The notes: generated by a model from the letters alone, not told the origin. A stretch of DNA of 64,000 nucleotides from Egaibacter danicus (GCA_016707075.1 JADJII010000004.1:362820-426819); one strand, 5' to 3'. Positions 15,504 to 26,372 are shown, numbered from the stretch's first letter. Translations and numbers: made by a program.

Positions 15504-17455
15504 TCAGCCTTTCTTCACTTCTTTCACTTCGGCATCCACCACATCGTCGTCAGCGGCTTTGCCGGATGATTGCTCGGCACCAGCGGAGCCCGCACCGGTT
15601 TGTGCGCCTGCAGCACCCTCTGCCGCCTGCTTGGCTTGCTGGTCTGCATACATCTTTTCACCCAGCTTCTGGCTCACCGTCATCAAGGCGGTGCTCTTTT
15701 CTTCAATATGCGCCTTGTCGTCACCCTTGATGGCTTCTTCAAGGTGCTTGATGGCTTCTTCAATTTTTTCCTTTTCACCGGCTTCCAGCTTGTCGCCGTA
15801 CTCGGTGAGGCTCTTCTTCACGCTATGCACGCTGGCATCAGCCTGATTCTTGGCCTGCACCAGTTCCAGTTTCTTCTTGTCATCAGCGGCGTTGAGTTCA
15901 GCATCTTTGACCATTTGCTGGATCTCTTCCTCGCTCAAGCCCGAGTTAGCCTTGATGGTGATCTTGTTTTCCTTGCCGGTGCCTTTGTCTTTTGGCGCCC
16001 ACATGCAGAATGCCATTGGCGTCAATGTCAAAGACACTTCGATCTGGGGCGTGCCACGAGTGGCTGGTGGAATGCCTTCCAGGTTGAACTCGCCCAGCAT
16101 CTTGTTGCCAGCGGCAATTCCCGCTCACCCTGGAACACCTTGATCGTCACTGCGGGCTGGTTGTCATCAGCTGTCGAGAAAGTCTGTGCAAACTTCGTCG
16201 GGATGGTCGTGTTCTTGGTGATCATCTTGGTCATGACACCACCCAGCGTTTCGATACCCAGGGACAAAGGCGTTACGTCGAGCAGCAACACGTCCCTGCG
16301 GTCGCCACCAGCACCTGGCCTGAATGGCCGCGCCGACCGCCACGGCTTCATCCGGGTTCACGTCTTTGCGGGGTTCCTTGCCAAACAGTTCCTTGACCTT
16401 ATCTTGCACCTTGGGCATGCGGGTCATGCCGCCAACCAGAATCACATCGTGAATGTCGGCCACGCTCACACCAGCGTCCTTGATGGCGGTACGGCAAGGC
16501 GCAATGGTGCGCTCGATTAACTCCTCTACCAGGCTTTCCAGCTTGGCACGGGTGAGCTTGATGTTCAGGTGCTTCGGACCCGAGGCATCAGCGGTCACAT
16601 AGGGCAGGTTGATGTCGGTCTGAGCGCTGCTGGAGAGCTCGATCTTGGCTTTCTCGGCGGCTTCTTTCAGGCGCTGCAAGGCCAGCACATCCTTGCTCAG
16701 GTCAACGCCCTGGTCTTTCTTGAACTCGGCAATGATGAAGTCGATGATGCGCTGGTCGAAGTCTTCGCCGCCAAGGAAGGTGTCACCATTGGTGGAGAGC
16801 ACTTCGAATTGCTTTTCGCCATCGACGTCGGCAATTTCGATGATGGACACGTCAAACGTACCACCACCCAAGTCATACACGGCAATCTTGCGGTCGCCTT
16901 TTTCGTTCTTGTCCAAGCCAAAGGCCAGGGCAGCAGCGGTGGGCTCGTTGATGATGCGCTTGACGTCCAGACCGGCAATGCGTCCGGCATCTTTGGGTAG
17001 CCTGACGCTGTGCGTCGTTGAAGAGAGCCGGCACGGTGATCACGGCATCCGTGACGGTTTCACCAAGGTAGTCTTCTGCAGTTTTCTTCATCTTGCGCAG
17101 AATGTCGGCGGATACCTGCTGGGCAGAAATCTGCTTGCCGCGCACTTCAACCCAGGCATCACCGTTATCAGCTGCCACGATCTTGTAAGGCATGAGGTCG
17201 ATGTCTTTCTGGACTTCTTTCTCGCCGAACTTGCGACCAATCAGGCGCTTGACTGCGTACAGTGTGTTTTTCGGGTTGGTGACGGCTGACGTTTGGCAGA
17301 TGCGCCGACCAGTACCTCTCCATCTTCCTGGTAAGCCACGATGGATGGCGTGGTGCGGCTCCCTCAGAGTTCTCAATGACTTTGGGGACGTTACCTTCCA
17401 TGATGGACACGCAGCTGTTGGTGGTGCCCAGATCGATGCCGATGATTCTTCCCAT
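15504..17455 (-). CDS. dnaK: Chaperone protein DnaK (Hsp70), several one-base frameshifts
   Basis: Hsp70 chaperone of roughly 645 residues once frames are joined. Pieces in order are MGRIIGIDLGTTNSCVSIME at 17455, TNPKNTLYAVKRLIGRKF, the ATPase block DKNEKGDRKIAVYDLGGGTF, then VLLLDVTPLSLGIETLGGVM, the substrate-domain piece ANSGLSEEEIQQMVKDAE and a C-terminal tail ending DAEVKEVKKG. About nine one-base indels break it, near 17360, 17300, 17005, 16305 (two), 16120, 16035 and 15990, nearly all at short homopolymers. dnaK is essential or nearly so, and the encoded protein is otherwise well conserved, so these are best read as sequence errors. Confidence 0.93.
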
Positions 17456-17578
17456 TTTTTTCTCCTGGAGGGCTTGGAAGCAGCACTGAGCTACGCCGCG
17501 CCTGATTTACAAAGTTGAACTACAAACAAGGTGTGGATAACCCGAAATTTTTCAAGGCTTTAGCCACGGATATGCCGC

Positions 17579-18134
17579 TTATTTCGGTGCTGAAACGGTG
17601 ACCAAAGCAGGCCGCAACACGCGATCAGCGATGGAATAGCCTTTTTGCAGCACGATGACCACCGTGTTGGCCTCGTTTTCCGAAGGCACGACGCTGATGG
17701 CCTGGTGCTGATGCGGATCGAACCTGGTGCCAGATGCGGGATTGATGGCGATCACCTTGTTGCGCTCCAGCGCGGCGGTCAACTGGCGCAGCGTGGCCTA
17801 GGCCCCTTCACGAACCCTGTTCAGCCGTGGCGTCCCCGATGATCAAACCGGCTTCCAGGCTGTCAGCCACGGGCAGCAGACTTTCGGCGAAGCTCACCGC
17901 CAACTTGCGAGCCTTGGATATTTCTTCTTCCGCGGCGGCGGCGCATTTTCAGCCTCGGCCTTGGCGCGCAGGTACTGGTCGGCCAACTCCGCGCTTTTGG
18001 CCTGCAGTGTCGCCAGTTCACCCTACTCTGGACGGGGCATCAGCTTCGTTCGCAGCCTGGGCGGCGATCATTTCTTCGGTACTGGCATGCCCGCTGGCGG
18101 GGTGGTGATGAGGGTTTGGAGTGGTGTCAGACAT
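17579..18134 (-). CDS. grpE: Nucleotide exchange factor GrpE, frameshifted
   Basis: GrpE releases ADP from DnaK. The start at 18134 gives MSDTTPNPHHHPASGHASTE, followed in shifted frames by the coiled-coil part (LQAKSAELADQYLRAKAEAE then NARRR) and the C-terminal beta domain ending in MAVERNKVIAINPASGTRFD-like sequence, HQAISVVPSENEANTVVIVL and QKGYSIADRVLRPALVTVS. At least three indels are needed to join it. It lies 123 bases upstream of dnaK on the same strand. Confidence 0.85.
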
Positions 18135-18167
18135 GCGGAACAGACCAGAAAAGTCAAATTGGATGCG

Positions 18168-18583
18168 TCAAGGGTGGGGGCGGGAACGGGTTTTCAAAGG
18201 GGCCGGCTCACCCAAACAGGTGGTTTTCCAGCCCGCGACGCCCAGCAATTCCACGTCAAATTTCAGCAGCGTGGCGTTCGGCGGAATCACGCCGCCGGCG
18301 GCGCGGGCCCTATAACCGAGGGCTGCCGGGATGATCAGTGTGCGGGCACCGCCCACTTTCATGCCAGCCACGCCCTCGTCAGCCACGGATGACCATGCCG
18401 GCGCCGAGCGAAAACACAAACAGGTCGTTGCGATCCTTGCTGGAGTCGAACTTGGCACGCTTGCGCTCCGTCGTTATAAAGCCAGCCGGTGTAGTGAACC
18501 GTCACGCTCTGGCCTTGGTGGCTTCGGGGCCGGAGCCGGTAAACCGTGTCTTCATACTGCAGGCCGGTGGGAGTGGTGTTCAT
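18168..18583 (-). CDS. FKBP-type peptidyl-prolyl cis-trans isomerase, frameshifted
   Basis: A short FKBP-type isomerase. The N terminus MNTTPTGLQYEDTV and GQSVTVHYTGWLYNDGAQ are followed, after frame changes, by DPFVF-like sequence and EGVAGMKVGGARTLIIPAAL. Next come GVIPPNATLLKFDVELLGV. These hold most of the FKBP active-site residues (the Tyr, Phe and Val/Ile positions). There is no signal peptide, so it should be cytoplasmic. The usual stop just after ELLGV is not seen; the frame continues to 18168, probably through an error. It lies 34 bases upstream of grpE, suggesting a shared protein-folding transcript. Confidence 0.82.
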
Positions 18584-18604
18584 GGTGAACTTGAATGCTA
18601 TTGA

Positions 18605-18650
18605 AATAGCTAGCTTGTTACGCCCGTTTATAAAGGGCTTGAGTCCGATT
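18605..18650 (+). repeat. Dispersed short repeat, copy F
   Basis: Begins ATAGCTAGCTTGTTACGC (two extra bases compared with other copies), then AGGGCTTGAGTCCGATTC. It lies between the FKBP start and the HxlR-like gene. Confidence 0.55.
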
Positions 18651-18768
18651 CGCTTATCAAAACTGCCTGTTCGGGCCTGTCGGAAAGCTTCAAATATGCC
18701 AGCAGGCCAAGACGCCCCTGGTTGGGTAAGGAAGGCGGTCTTTTTCCAGACCTAACAAAAAGGACAAG

Positions 18769-19129
18769 TCATACCTGTACCTTTTTTTTTGGGGAGGCGC
18801 CGCACCGGCGCCGGAACCAGTTCTTCTTCTTGGCCTGGTTGTTGGACCATTTGCTGGCCAAAGCCGAGATGTCGCTGATGCGTTTGAGCAAGTCAGCACC
18901 GGAGGACGTCACCACATAGCCATCGCTGCCTTGGTTAAGCAAACCGGCCTGGCGCAGTTCCTTGATACGGGTGTTCAGGTGTTGGGAGTGATGCCGCCTA
19001 CACTCTGTCCTGCAGCAAACGGAAGGTTTGCGCATGCCCGTCTTTCAAGGCCCACAACACGCGCATTGCGTAGCGGGATTCCAGCAGGCCCAGCAGCTGG
19101 CTGACGGCGGCATTTTCCTTGGAACTCGT
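18769..19129 (-). CDS. HxlR-like winged-helix transcriptional regulator, frameshifted
   Basis: A small DNA-binding protein of about 115 residues. Rebuilt parts are VSQLLGLLESRYAMRVLWAL with KDGHAQTFRLLQD, then after a frame change PNTLNTRIKELRQAGLL and GYVVTSSGADLLKRISDISA. This fits the HxlR pattern of helix, recognition helix, wing and terminal helix. A good ribosome site (GAGGGAGA) precedes ACG AGT TCC at 19129; the expected start is ATG AGT, so the start codon appears changed to ACG. There is no Cys near the N terminus, unlike formaldehyde-sensing HxlR. Its target is unknown. Confidence 0.6.
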
Positions 19130-19308
19130 TGATAATCTCCCTCTTGTCTGGAAGTATGTTGTGGGCGGACCGCGTGGTGTAGGCGGGGTTGCACCTACGC
19201 TAACAATAATTGCCGGGATGATATCGCAATTTTCGTGCATGCTACAAGTTTAATTAGGCTGCTCACGCCCTGTTGGCGTGGGCTAATGCCAAAAAATGCC
19301 AATAATCC

Positions 19309-19810
19309 TCAAAGATAGACTTTTTGCAACAGTCGCATCAGGGTTTGCGTTCGGAAGCGCTCAGCCTGGACGTGGCTTCCAGTTCCAGCGCCGCAGCAGT
19401 TTTCTCGGCATCCCGCATCAGCCCGGTGGCCGGGGGCGGTCATATGCAGGCCCATGGCACAGGCGTCTCACAGGTACAGGGCCGGCCGGCGTTCTCCTGA
19501 TGACGGAGCGCCTCCGGAACAGGTTGATCATGCCCACCAGATTCGGCGGCAACACACCAGGACCGAGCAAAGCTGACGCGAGGTGATAAGGGTTGTGCGT
19601 GATCAATACCAGCACCGAGAAGTTGACGGGTCGCAAGTCATAGACTGACATGCGCTCCATGAACAGTTCGATGATGGAAAGAGCAGCCCGCCGGGCGTTA
19701 TCCCATCAGGCTTTCAAAGGTAACTCGTGTCCACCCGCTCGACCGAGGCTTCAGCCACGGAATCAGAGAGAAGGGACCCCGGAAGGGGTTTTGAGTCGGG
19801 CTGTTTTCAT
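19309..19810 (-). CDS. MarR-family transcriptional regulator (CouR/FerR-like), frameshifted
   Basis: About 160 residues after joining frames: YNARRAALSIIELFMERMSV, then DLRPVNFSVLVLITHNPG, a recognition helix ending VLPPNLVGMINLF, the wing with RR and a GLHMTA piece, and LSASERKTLMRLLQKVYL before TGA at 19309. This is the MarR winged-helix layout. MarR proteins named CouR or FerR repress hydroxycinnamate operons and respond to p-coumaroyl- or feruloyl-CoA. Position at the end of the esterase/Fcs operon makes that role likely, by inference. The start at 19810 is uncertain; a GTG at 19758 is possible. Confidence 0.7.
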
Positions 19811-19884
19811 CCGGCTACGGGGCGCTGCTGCATGGCGCAAGATAACCCGGCACCATCTGCCCGATTGGGCATCACCCCGGTCAA

Positions 19885-20888
19885 TCAGGATTCAGCGGTG
19901 AAGCCGATGCGGCGCACGTAAGGGCCCTGACTCGGCATCGGCCTTGAGGGAGTACGGGCACGAAATCTTCCAGGCTCAGTGAACCGATGACGTCCCCGCA
20001 ACGGTGCGCCGAAGTCGATCATGTCTTTCTGCACCAGCGCCGCGCACGGTGGCGAGGGCACGCTGGGCCACTGCTGCCGGGGGTGCGTAGCGCCATGAAC
20101 AGGCCATACCACTCGCGCATGGTGGCTCCGGGAAGCCCTGCTCTCGGCATAGGTCGCCACGTCCGGCGCAAAGCGCGAGCGTGCCGAGCCGGTGACAGCC
20201 AGCAGGCGCAGCCGACCGCTGCCAGGTAAGGCAGGTAGTCGCCCAGTGGAGGAGGTGAAGGCCGCGATCTGCCCGCCCACGGTTCCTGGATCCGGGGCCA
20301 GAGCCACGTTAGGTAATCTGCTTCATCTCCCACGCCCGCCGCTTTTTCCAGCAGCGCGGCGACCAGTCGAGGCATGGAACCCGCGCCCGGCGTGTCGTAG
20401 TTGGCCATGGTGGGGTTGGCTTGGCCCAGTCCAGGAATTCGCGCAGCGTTTTGACCGAGGTTGGTACCTGCGGGCCCACGCCGAAGCCGTGCGGTGTACA
20501 AGCGCGGTGCTGATGGGTGCGACGTCGTCAATCTTGTAGGGCAGCTTCAGGCAGGTGTGGGGGTAGATGGTCAGCATCGAAGCGGGCGTGAGCAGCATTG
20601 TCGAGCCGTCAGCAGCGCTGTATCTCCGCACCCGCGGTCACGCCGATTGCCCACCGCACCAGGCTTGTTTTCGACCAGTGCGTTGACAGCGTAGTTGCGC
20701 ACGCAGTTTTTTCCGGCCAGACGCCGCGCGACCGCATCCGTGGTGCCGCCCGGCGGGGAAGCCTCCACGACGATGCGTGGAACGGTCTCCACGGCCGGAG
20801 CCTGAGCCTGCGACGCGAGCGGGAAGCCCAGCGCGGCAGCAATGCCGGTGGCGCCAAATGTTTTCAGGGTTTGTCTGCGTGTGCTCGT
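19885..20888 (-). CDS. Bug/TctC-family tripartite tricarboxylate transporter binding protein, frameshifted
   Basis: A periplasmic solute receptor of about 330 residues. The N terminus STRRQTLKTFGATGIAAALG with FPLASQAQA is a signal peptide, followed by PRIVVEASPPGGTTDAVARR (the Bug ligand loop) and VENKPGA. Later come LLTPASMLTIYPHTCLKLPY and the C-terminal VRRIGFTAES. AAGGAGA lies at the right distance from ACG AGC ACA at 20888, where ATG is expected. Several indels interrupt it. No TctA/TctB membrane genes are present, as is usual for orphan Bug proteins. The operon suggests an aromatic acid or ester as ligand, by inference. Confidence 0.8.
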
Positions 20889-20947
20889 GGTTGTCTCCTT
20901 CAGGGTTTGCCTCGGTTGCCATGATGGTGGCAGGAACTGCGGAATGG

Positions 20948-22686
20948 CTATTGGCAACTGAAACTGGCGGCGTCGTTGATATCACCCGTACCCCGGTAGC
21001 GGGCTTGCTGCGGATAAGGACACAGTGGCAGACGCGGAGCGTGGCTTGCCCCTGGCGCTGATCCAGTCTGCCCCGGACATCGGGGTTCACGCCGGTACGC
21101 GCCGTGGCGATGACCTGCGTTGGTACTTTCTTTGCCGTTTTCTACCCAGTCGACCATGGCGCTGAGCATATCGAACTGCTCCGTGGTGGACCCCCTGGCA
21201 GTAGTTCGGCGCCAGGCACCGGAAACAGGCGGGCAAAGCTGCCTGCATTGCCCGCATGGTGCCTGTTCAGCGCCTCATACCAGTTGCGGGTGTCGTTGAA
21301 CGAGAACACCGGGTCGCTGGTGCCGTGGTAGACAATCAGCTTGCCGCCCTTGGCCTTGAACTTCGACAGGTCAGCAGCGTTGGGCGGTGTCATGAACTGC
21401 ACGCTGGACTCTTTGAACGCGCCGCTGGTGGCGTAAAGGGTGGCAGCGTCTGTGTCAAAGTTGTCAGTCGAGCAATGACTCTTGATGAGCGCCGGCGGGT
21501 TGCCCGCCACGGGGCTTGGGTGGCTGGAGAAGGTATAAGCCACCGAGCCTCCGCCCAAAACGCCGATGATGGGGCCCGCAATGGGAGCCTTGCAGCTTCC
21601 ACGCGCCAGCTGCCAAAACCGATTTGCACGCGCCGCCAGCGTCCCCGGCCAGTCGCTGTAAAGCACCTCGCCCTTGCTGTTGACGAGGCCTGCAAACACT
21701 TTTGCAGCGCGCCGTGACCTGGGAGCTAGCTCAGGCACTGTGCAGTGTCACCACCATTGCAGGGTCTTCCTCTGGAGTCAAAGGCCTTCTGGCAGGCGGG
21801 GGGGGTTGTTCACCATACCGTCGGCCAGGCCGTCAAGCGCATCACATTTTTCCAGTACCTTGTCGGCCACCAGCTTCATGTCAGCCGGAGGAAAGCTGGC
21901 CTTGATGTCGGGATTGACGGCGCTGAAGGCCTGAATGTCCCAGGCGTGCTGCACGGCAGCCTTGGGCAGGTTGAAGCCGGGGTTGCCTGCGATGAGGCCG
22001 TCAAAATGGTCCGCGTAGCGTGATGCCGCCACCATGGCGTGCCGCCCGCCGTTGGAGCAGCCCATCATGTATGAGGTTTTGGGGGCCCGGCCGTAGCCGT
22101 GGCAATGGAGCTGCTTGCCATGGGGGCCAGCGCACCATTGGCTGCGTAGCCGTAGTCCAGCCGCGCCTGGGGTCCATGCCAAACAGGTTGCCGCCGACCA
22201 GACCCCACGGCCGGGAAAGTTCCATGGTGTGGCCTGCGTCGCTGGAGAGCACGGCAAGCCCTGCATCAGCGCATTGGTGGTGGCCCCACCAGACACCACG
22301 TTGCCGTAGGCGGGCTGCACCACGCCATCCGCGCCACCGTTGGCTGGCACGGCAAAAAGCGGCCAACCAGTTGGCGGGCAGGCGCATTTCCCAACCCGAT
22401 GGCGTGTTGTTTTAGCTGCCCTCCCCGGTGCGCTCGTTCATCTTGCCGCTGACCTTGCAGTGCGCGGGCATGCGGTGGGCTGCCCCATGCCGTTGACGGT
22501 GAGTCCGGCGGGCGCCGGTTCAACCGCCGTGATGCGGGGTGCCATTTTACAAATTGTGTAGCTATCTGCGCACATTCCACAGGGGCTGAGGTCTGTTTTT
22601 TCCTGTACTGGGCGGCGCCACGCAGGCTAAGGGCAGTCAGCCCCAGGCCGCCATGCCAGCCTGGCTGTGTTGAAAGGTGTTGGCAT
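20948..22686 (-). CDS. Tannase/feruloyl esterase family protein, frameshifted
   Basis: A secreted alpha/beta-hydrolase esterase of about 570 residues, the size of bacterial tannases and feruloyl esterases. It would release ferulate or gallate from plant polymers. The serine motif is plain in YMMGCSNGGRHAMVAASRYA (GCSNGG), followed by DHFDGLIAGNPGFNLPKAAV. The acid and His region is GGKLIVYHGTSDPVFSFNDT, and the end is the typical Cys-rich DINDAASFSCQ. The start at 22686 (MPTPFNTARLAWRPG) gives a signal-like stretch after one frame correction. A dispersed repeat copy overlaps codons for SAPVECAQIAT near the N terminus. It sits between two Bug genes. Confidence 0.82.
22558..22601 (+). repeat. 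Dispersed short repeat, copy C, inside the esterase N terminus
   Basis: Reads GTAGCTATCTGCGCACATT then GGGGCTGAGGTCTGTTTTTT on the plus strand, antisense to the esterase gene. The minus-strand frame through it stays open. Confidence 0.6.
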
Positions 22687-22703
22687 GGCCGCTTCCCGGG
22701 TGA

Positions 22704-23686
22704 TCAGGATTCGGTGAACCCAATCTGTTTGACGATCGGGCCTCAGCGGTAGTACCGCATCGCGCTGGCTCTTGTCCATTCACGCACCGTGGGCCGCGTG
22801 CGGCCAGGCCAAACGTGGCCAGCGAGTTGATAACCGTTTTGTCCTGCAGCGCGGCGTTGATGGCGGCGTTGGCGTTGTCGATGACGTTGCCCGGTGTCTT
22901 TGCTGGCGAATAGAAGCCAAACCATTCCTCGGTCGTGAGTTCACCTAAGCCCTGCTCGGCGAAGGTGGGCGTCAGGCGTGGAGGGTGAACGGGTGGGGCT
23001 CTGATGTGGCGATGATGCGCAGCTTGCCCGCCTTGTGATTGGGGGATGAAATCGCCGCTGGGCGTGAACATGGAGGCAATCTGACCTGCGATGACGTCAG
23101 CAACGCCGGGAACCGACCCGCGATACGGCGTGCTGCAGCGGTGTATTGGTGAACCCGCTGGGCATGGCGCCCCAGAAAGTGCGGGAGCGAACCGGCTGCG
23201 GGCGACCCATAACTGGCCAGGCCGGGGTTGGCCCTGGCCCAGGTCACCTAGTCTTTCACTGTTTTCACGCTGGCAGGCACCATCAGCCCGACAGCGGACC
23301 ATAGTGCATGACCGCCGCAATCGACACCGGCATCAGGTCGCCTGAACGGGTCGCTGAGCTTGCTGTAAATGTGCGGATAGACCGACGTGCAGGAATAGGG
23401 TGTGAGCAGCAGCGTTGAACCATCGGGCGCGGCACTTTTCACCGGACTCCACGGCGATCCGTCCGCCGGCACCGGGCTTGTTTTCCACCACGGCAGCATT
23501 CTGTAGGCGGAGCCCATCAGCTTTTTTTTTCGCCAACGCGCCGGCTGGTCGCATCGGCAGTGCCGCCGGTGCGGAAGCCATTGATGATTTTTACCAGATC
23601 CAGCGCCTGCGCGGACGGAAGCTGGTGAGGGGCCAAAGCGGCTCCAGCGGTTACCTGGACGAATTGGCGGCGGGTGGTCGTCTCAT
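22704..23686 (-). CDS. Bug/TctC-family binding protein, frameshifted
   Basis: A second periplasmic receptor of the Bug family in this operon. The N terminus TTRRQFVQVTAGAALAPHQL is a Tat/Sec-like leader, then GFRTGGTADATSRRV, ENKPGAGGRIAVESGEK, YSCTSVYPHIYSKL, GVADVIAGQIASMFTPSGDF and the C-terminal IVKQIGFTES before TGA at 22704. Broken by several indels, it rebuilds to about 325 residues, the family's usual length. With the copy at 19885 it brackets the esterase. Ligands are unknown; hydroxycinnamate or its esters would fit the context. Confidence 0.8.
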
Positions 23687-23721
23687 GTCTCCTGGTGGAT
23701 GAAAAAGCGAGAGGGGTAAAA

Positions 23722-24531
23722 TTATCGCGGCGCCATGCGCAAGGCGCCGTCCAGCCGGATGACCTCGCCATTGAGGTGTCCGTTGGCGACGATATGCGCG
23801 GCCAGTTGGGCAAATTCTTCCCGGGTTTGCCCAGGCGCGGTGGAAAGGGGATGGACGCGGCCAGCCGGAAGCCTGCACCGGCTCAAGCAACTGCTTCATC
23901 AGGGGTGTGGCAAACAGCCCCGAGCCATGATACCAGACACGGATGCCATGCTGCGCCAGGTCGCGGGCCATGGGCAGCGTCATGCCGACCAGGCCACCTT
24001 GGACGCGCTGTAAGCCTGCTGACCCACCTGGCCATCAAAGGCGGCAACCGACGCGGTGAACATCATCACGCCCCGTTCGCCATCATCCAGCGGCGCCAGC
24101 TTCACGCATTCAGCAGCGAACAGGCGACTGATGTTGTAGCTGCCGATCAGATTGACGTTGATTACGCGGGCGAAGTCTTCAGCGGTGCGGCGTTGCCGTC
24201 CTTGCCCACAATACGTTGGCGCTGCCGATGCCCGCGACGTTCATCAGGATGCGTGCGCTGCCCTGTGCGGCGGTTTGCTTTGGCCAGCGCTGCAACCAAG
24301 CTGTCGGTGTTGGTGATGTCAGACTGGCAGGCCACGGCGCAGCCATGCGCCATACACCGCACCAATGTCCGCTGCCACTTTTTCAGCCTGCGCGCCATGT
24401 TGACGTCCAGCACAGCCACTTTAGCACCCAGACGCGCCAACTCGTGCGACGGCCTCACCCAGACCGGATGCGCCGCCAGTGACAAGCGCTGCGTGTCCAG
24501 AAATGTTCGTGATGTAAAAGGATGGCCTCAT
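23722..24531 (-). CDS. SDR-family 3-hydroxyacyl-CoA dehydrogenase (CouN-like), frameshifted
   Basis: Short-chain dehydrogenase of about 260 residues, close to the HSD10-type 3-hydroxyacyl-CoA dehydrogenases. After frame joining: an NAD-binding GG.SGLG loop, LARLGAKVAVLDVN, ACQSDITNTDSLVAALAKAN, an N-AG-G motif, then QAYSASKVALVGMTLPMARD (the YxxxK catalytic pair) and LAQHGIRV. It ends with GHLNGEVIRLDGALRMAPR. In the hydroxycinnamate pathway it would oxidise the 3-hydroxy-3-arylpropanoyl-CoA to the beta-keto-thioester. Its ATG overlaps the fcs stop (ATGA), so it is coupled to fcs. Confidence 0.82.
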
Positions 24532-26372
24532 GCGTTGGGTTTGATCGCGAAGAGCAAGCTGCCATCGTGCAGCGCGTCAACCAGTGCAGCGCGGTGTTCC
24601 AGCTGCGCGCTGGTTGATGGAACCTTTGTCGGTGACTTCGCCCTTGTCAATGGACGGGAGCTCGGCCATCAGGTGCAGGCGGGCAACGCGGTTGGCGCTG
24701 CCGGTGGCACTGGCGGCCAGTTTGTGACCACCCCTGGAAGTGCGATTGCACGGCAGGGCTTTCCAACACGTCTTCCAGGTTGTTGACGGCCGGGCGCAGC
24801 CCGCTCAAGGTACGACACGCGGCGGTTAGAAATATCGGGGCCCCGACCTCTTTGAGGTTGAGGCCGGTGATCACGGCGTCCTGCACGTACGGTGCACCGG
24901 CAGCGGCGATCCGGGCGCGCATCGGCCCCACGCTGACGAAGGTGCCGGTGGCCAGCTTGAAGTCTTCGGCGATGCGGCCATCAAAGCGCAGGCCCTGATG
25001 GATGTCGTTCGGGTCAATCCATTGCACGGCGTCGCCCGTGCAAAAAAAGCCCTCTTCGTCAAATGCCCTGCCGTCGCATCGCGCCGCGCCAGTAGCCCGG
25101 GGTGATGTTGGGCATGGGTAGCGGATTTCAAGCTTGTCGCCCATGGAACGAGCTTGAGCTCCAGCCGGGCGTCCGCAGGCCCAGGTCACCGGCTTTGGAG
25201 TGCGGGGACGAACAGGCCAAACGGGCTGGATTCGGTCATGCCCAGCCCCGCGGTCATCACCACGCGTTCGCCGTATTCCTGTTCGGCTGCCGCGGGGAGG
25301 CTGTCCCAGATGGGCTGAGCCAGCGCGGCACCGGCATAGAACAGCTGGCACGCGGCTCAGAAAATTGCGGCGCAGTTCCGCGTCGGTTTGCATGGCATTG
25401 GCAATCGCCTCCAGGCCCGACCGGCACATTGAAATAGACGGTGGGCGCCATCTCGCGCAGGTTGCGCAGGGTCTCGCCAGCACGGCCGGTGTGGGTTTGC
25501 CGTCGTCAATGTACAGCGTGCCGCCGTTGAATACCACCCCAGGCAGAAGTTGTGGTTTGCCTCCCGCCGTGTGGTTCCACGGCATCCAGTCCATCGGCAC
25601 CAGCGGGTCTTCGGCAATCACCGGCATCGACGGCGCATCTGCTGCTGGTTGGCGCAGATCATGCGCTGCGTATTGATGACGGCCTTGGGCAGCTTGGTCG
25701 ACCGCTGGTGAACAGGAACTTGACGATGGTGTCCGGGCCGGTGGCCCTGCATGGCAGCATCCACGGCCGGGCTGGTTTTGTTTGTACCAGGGCATCAAAA
25801 GGGGTTAAAGTCCTCGTGGTTGTTGCGTGATCAGCTATCTTATTAATAGCGACTTCGGTGCCGACTGGCAGCACGGCCTCAATCGCCCGGCCATAACGTT
25901 TCCAGTCTTCGGCATATACCAGCCCCGGTGTCAGCGTGTCCAGCACGTGGCGCAGTTTGTCAAAGTCCTGACTGATCAGCGAGTATGCGGGCGACACGGC
26001 ACAAAAGGGTACACCGGCGTACATCGCGCCAAGCGCCAGCATGGCGTGTTCCAGACTGTTTTCGCTCAGGATGACCAACCGGGCGCTCGGCGTCAGGCCC
26101 GGTCCAGCAGGGCCTGGCCGATGCAACGCCGCCTCCAGCGCCTGCGCGAAGCTGAGGTGACGCCATTCGCCCGCCCGCCGGCCGGGTCCCGCCGCGCGTA
26201 CAGCGTGCGCTCAGGCGTGGCATGTGCCCAGTGCACCAGCCGGTCGGTCATGCGATGCGGGGTAGCGTCCAGAGCCTGGTCTGCCTGCAGGTAGGTAACG
26301 CCCGCCGAGCTGCTGGCAGTGCGCGGCAGGTCACGCCAAACTCGAAAGGGCGGAAGCCGCTGGTTTGTGCAT
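24528..26372 (-). CDS. fcs: Feruloyl-CoA synthase (ATP-dependent hydroxycinnamate:CoA ligase), frameshifted
   Basis: An AMP-forming acyl-CoA synthetase of about 610 residues that would activate ferulate or p-coumarate. Rebuilt parts are HRMTDRLVHWAHATPERTLY, LVILSENSLEHAMLALGAMY, AVSPAYSLISQDFDKLRHVL, GPDTIVKFLFTSGS (the ATP-binding loop), MPWNHTAGG, GVVFNGGTLYIDDGKP and FDGRIAEDFKLATGTFVSVG. The C terminus is HDGSLLFAIKPNA. These segments, especially the GTLYIDDG and AEDFKLATGTFV stretches, are characteristic of feruloyl-CoA synthases. Its stop overlaps the SDR start. Copy H of the dispersed repeat lies in frame inside it. The start at 26372 is the best match but not certain. Confidence 0.85.
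25795..25838 (-). repeat. Dispersed short repeat, copy H, in frame within fcs
   Basis: On the minus strand it reads ATAGCTGATCACGCAACAA and then AGGACTTTAACCCCTTTTG. It codes for KIADHATTTRTLTPFDA in the sense frame of fcs, in a stretch that is usually variable between relatives. Confidence 0.55.

Noticed and set aside
14372..15730. A 452-codon plus-strand open frame across dnaJ and the dnaK end
   Set aside because: Antisense shadow of dnaJ, which has all its motifs on the minus strand.
24647..25798. A 383-codon minus-strand open frame treated as one intact protein
   Set aside because: It follows fcs only in patches; frame-shifted stretches within it are unlike any ligase, so fcs was rebuilt across frames instead.
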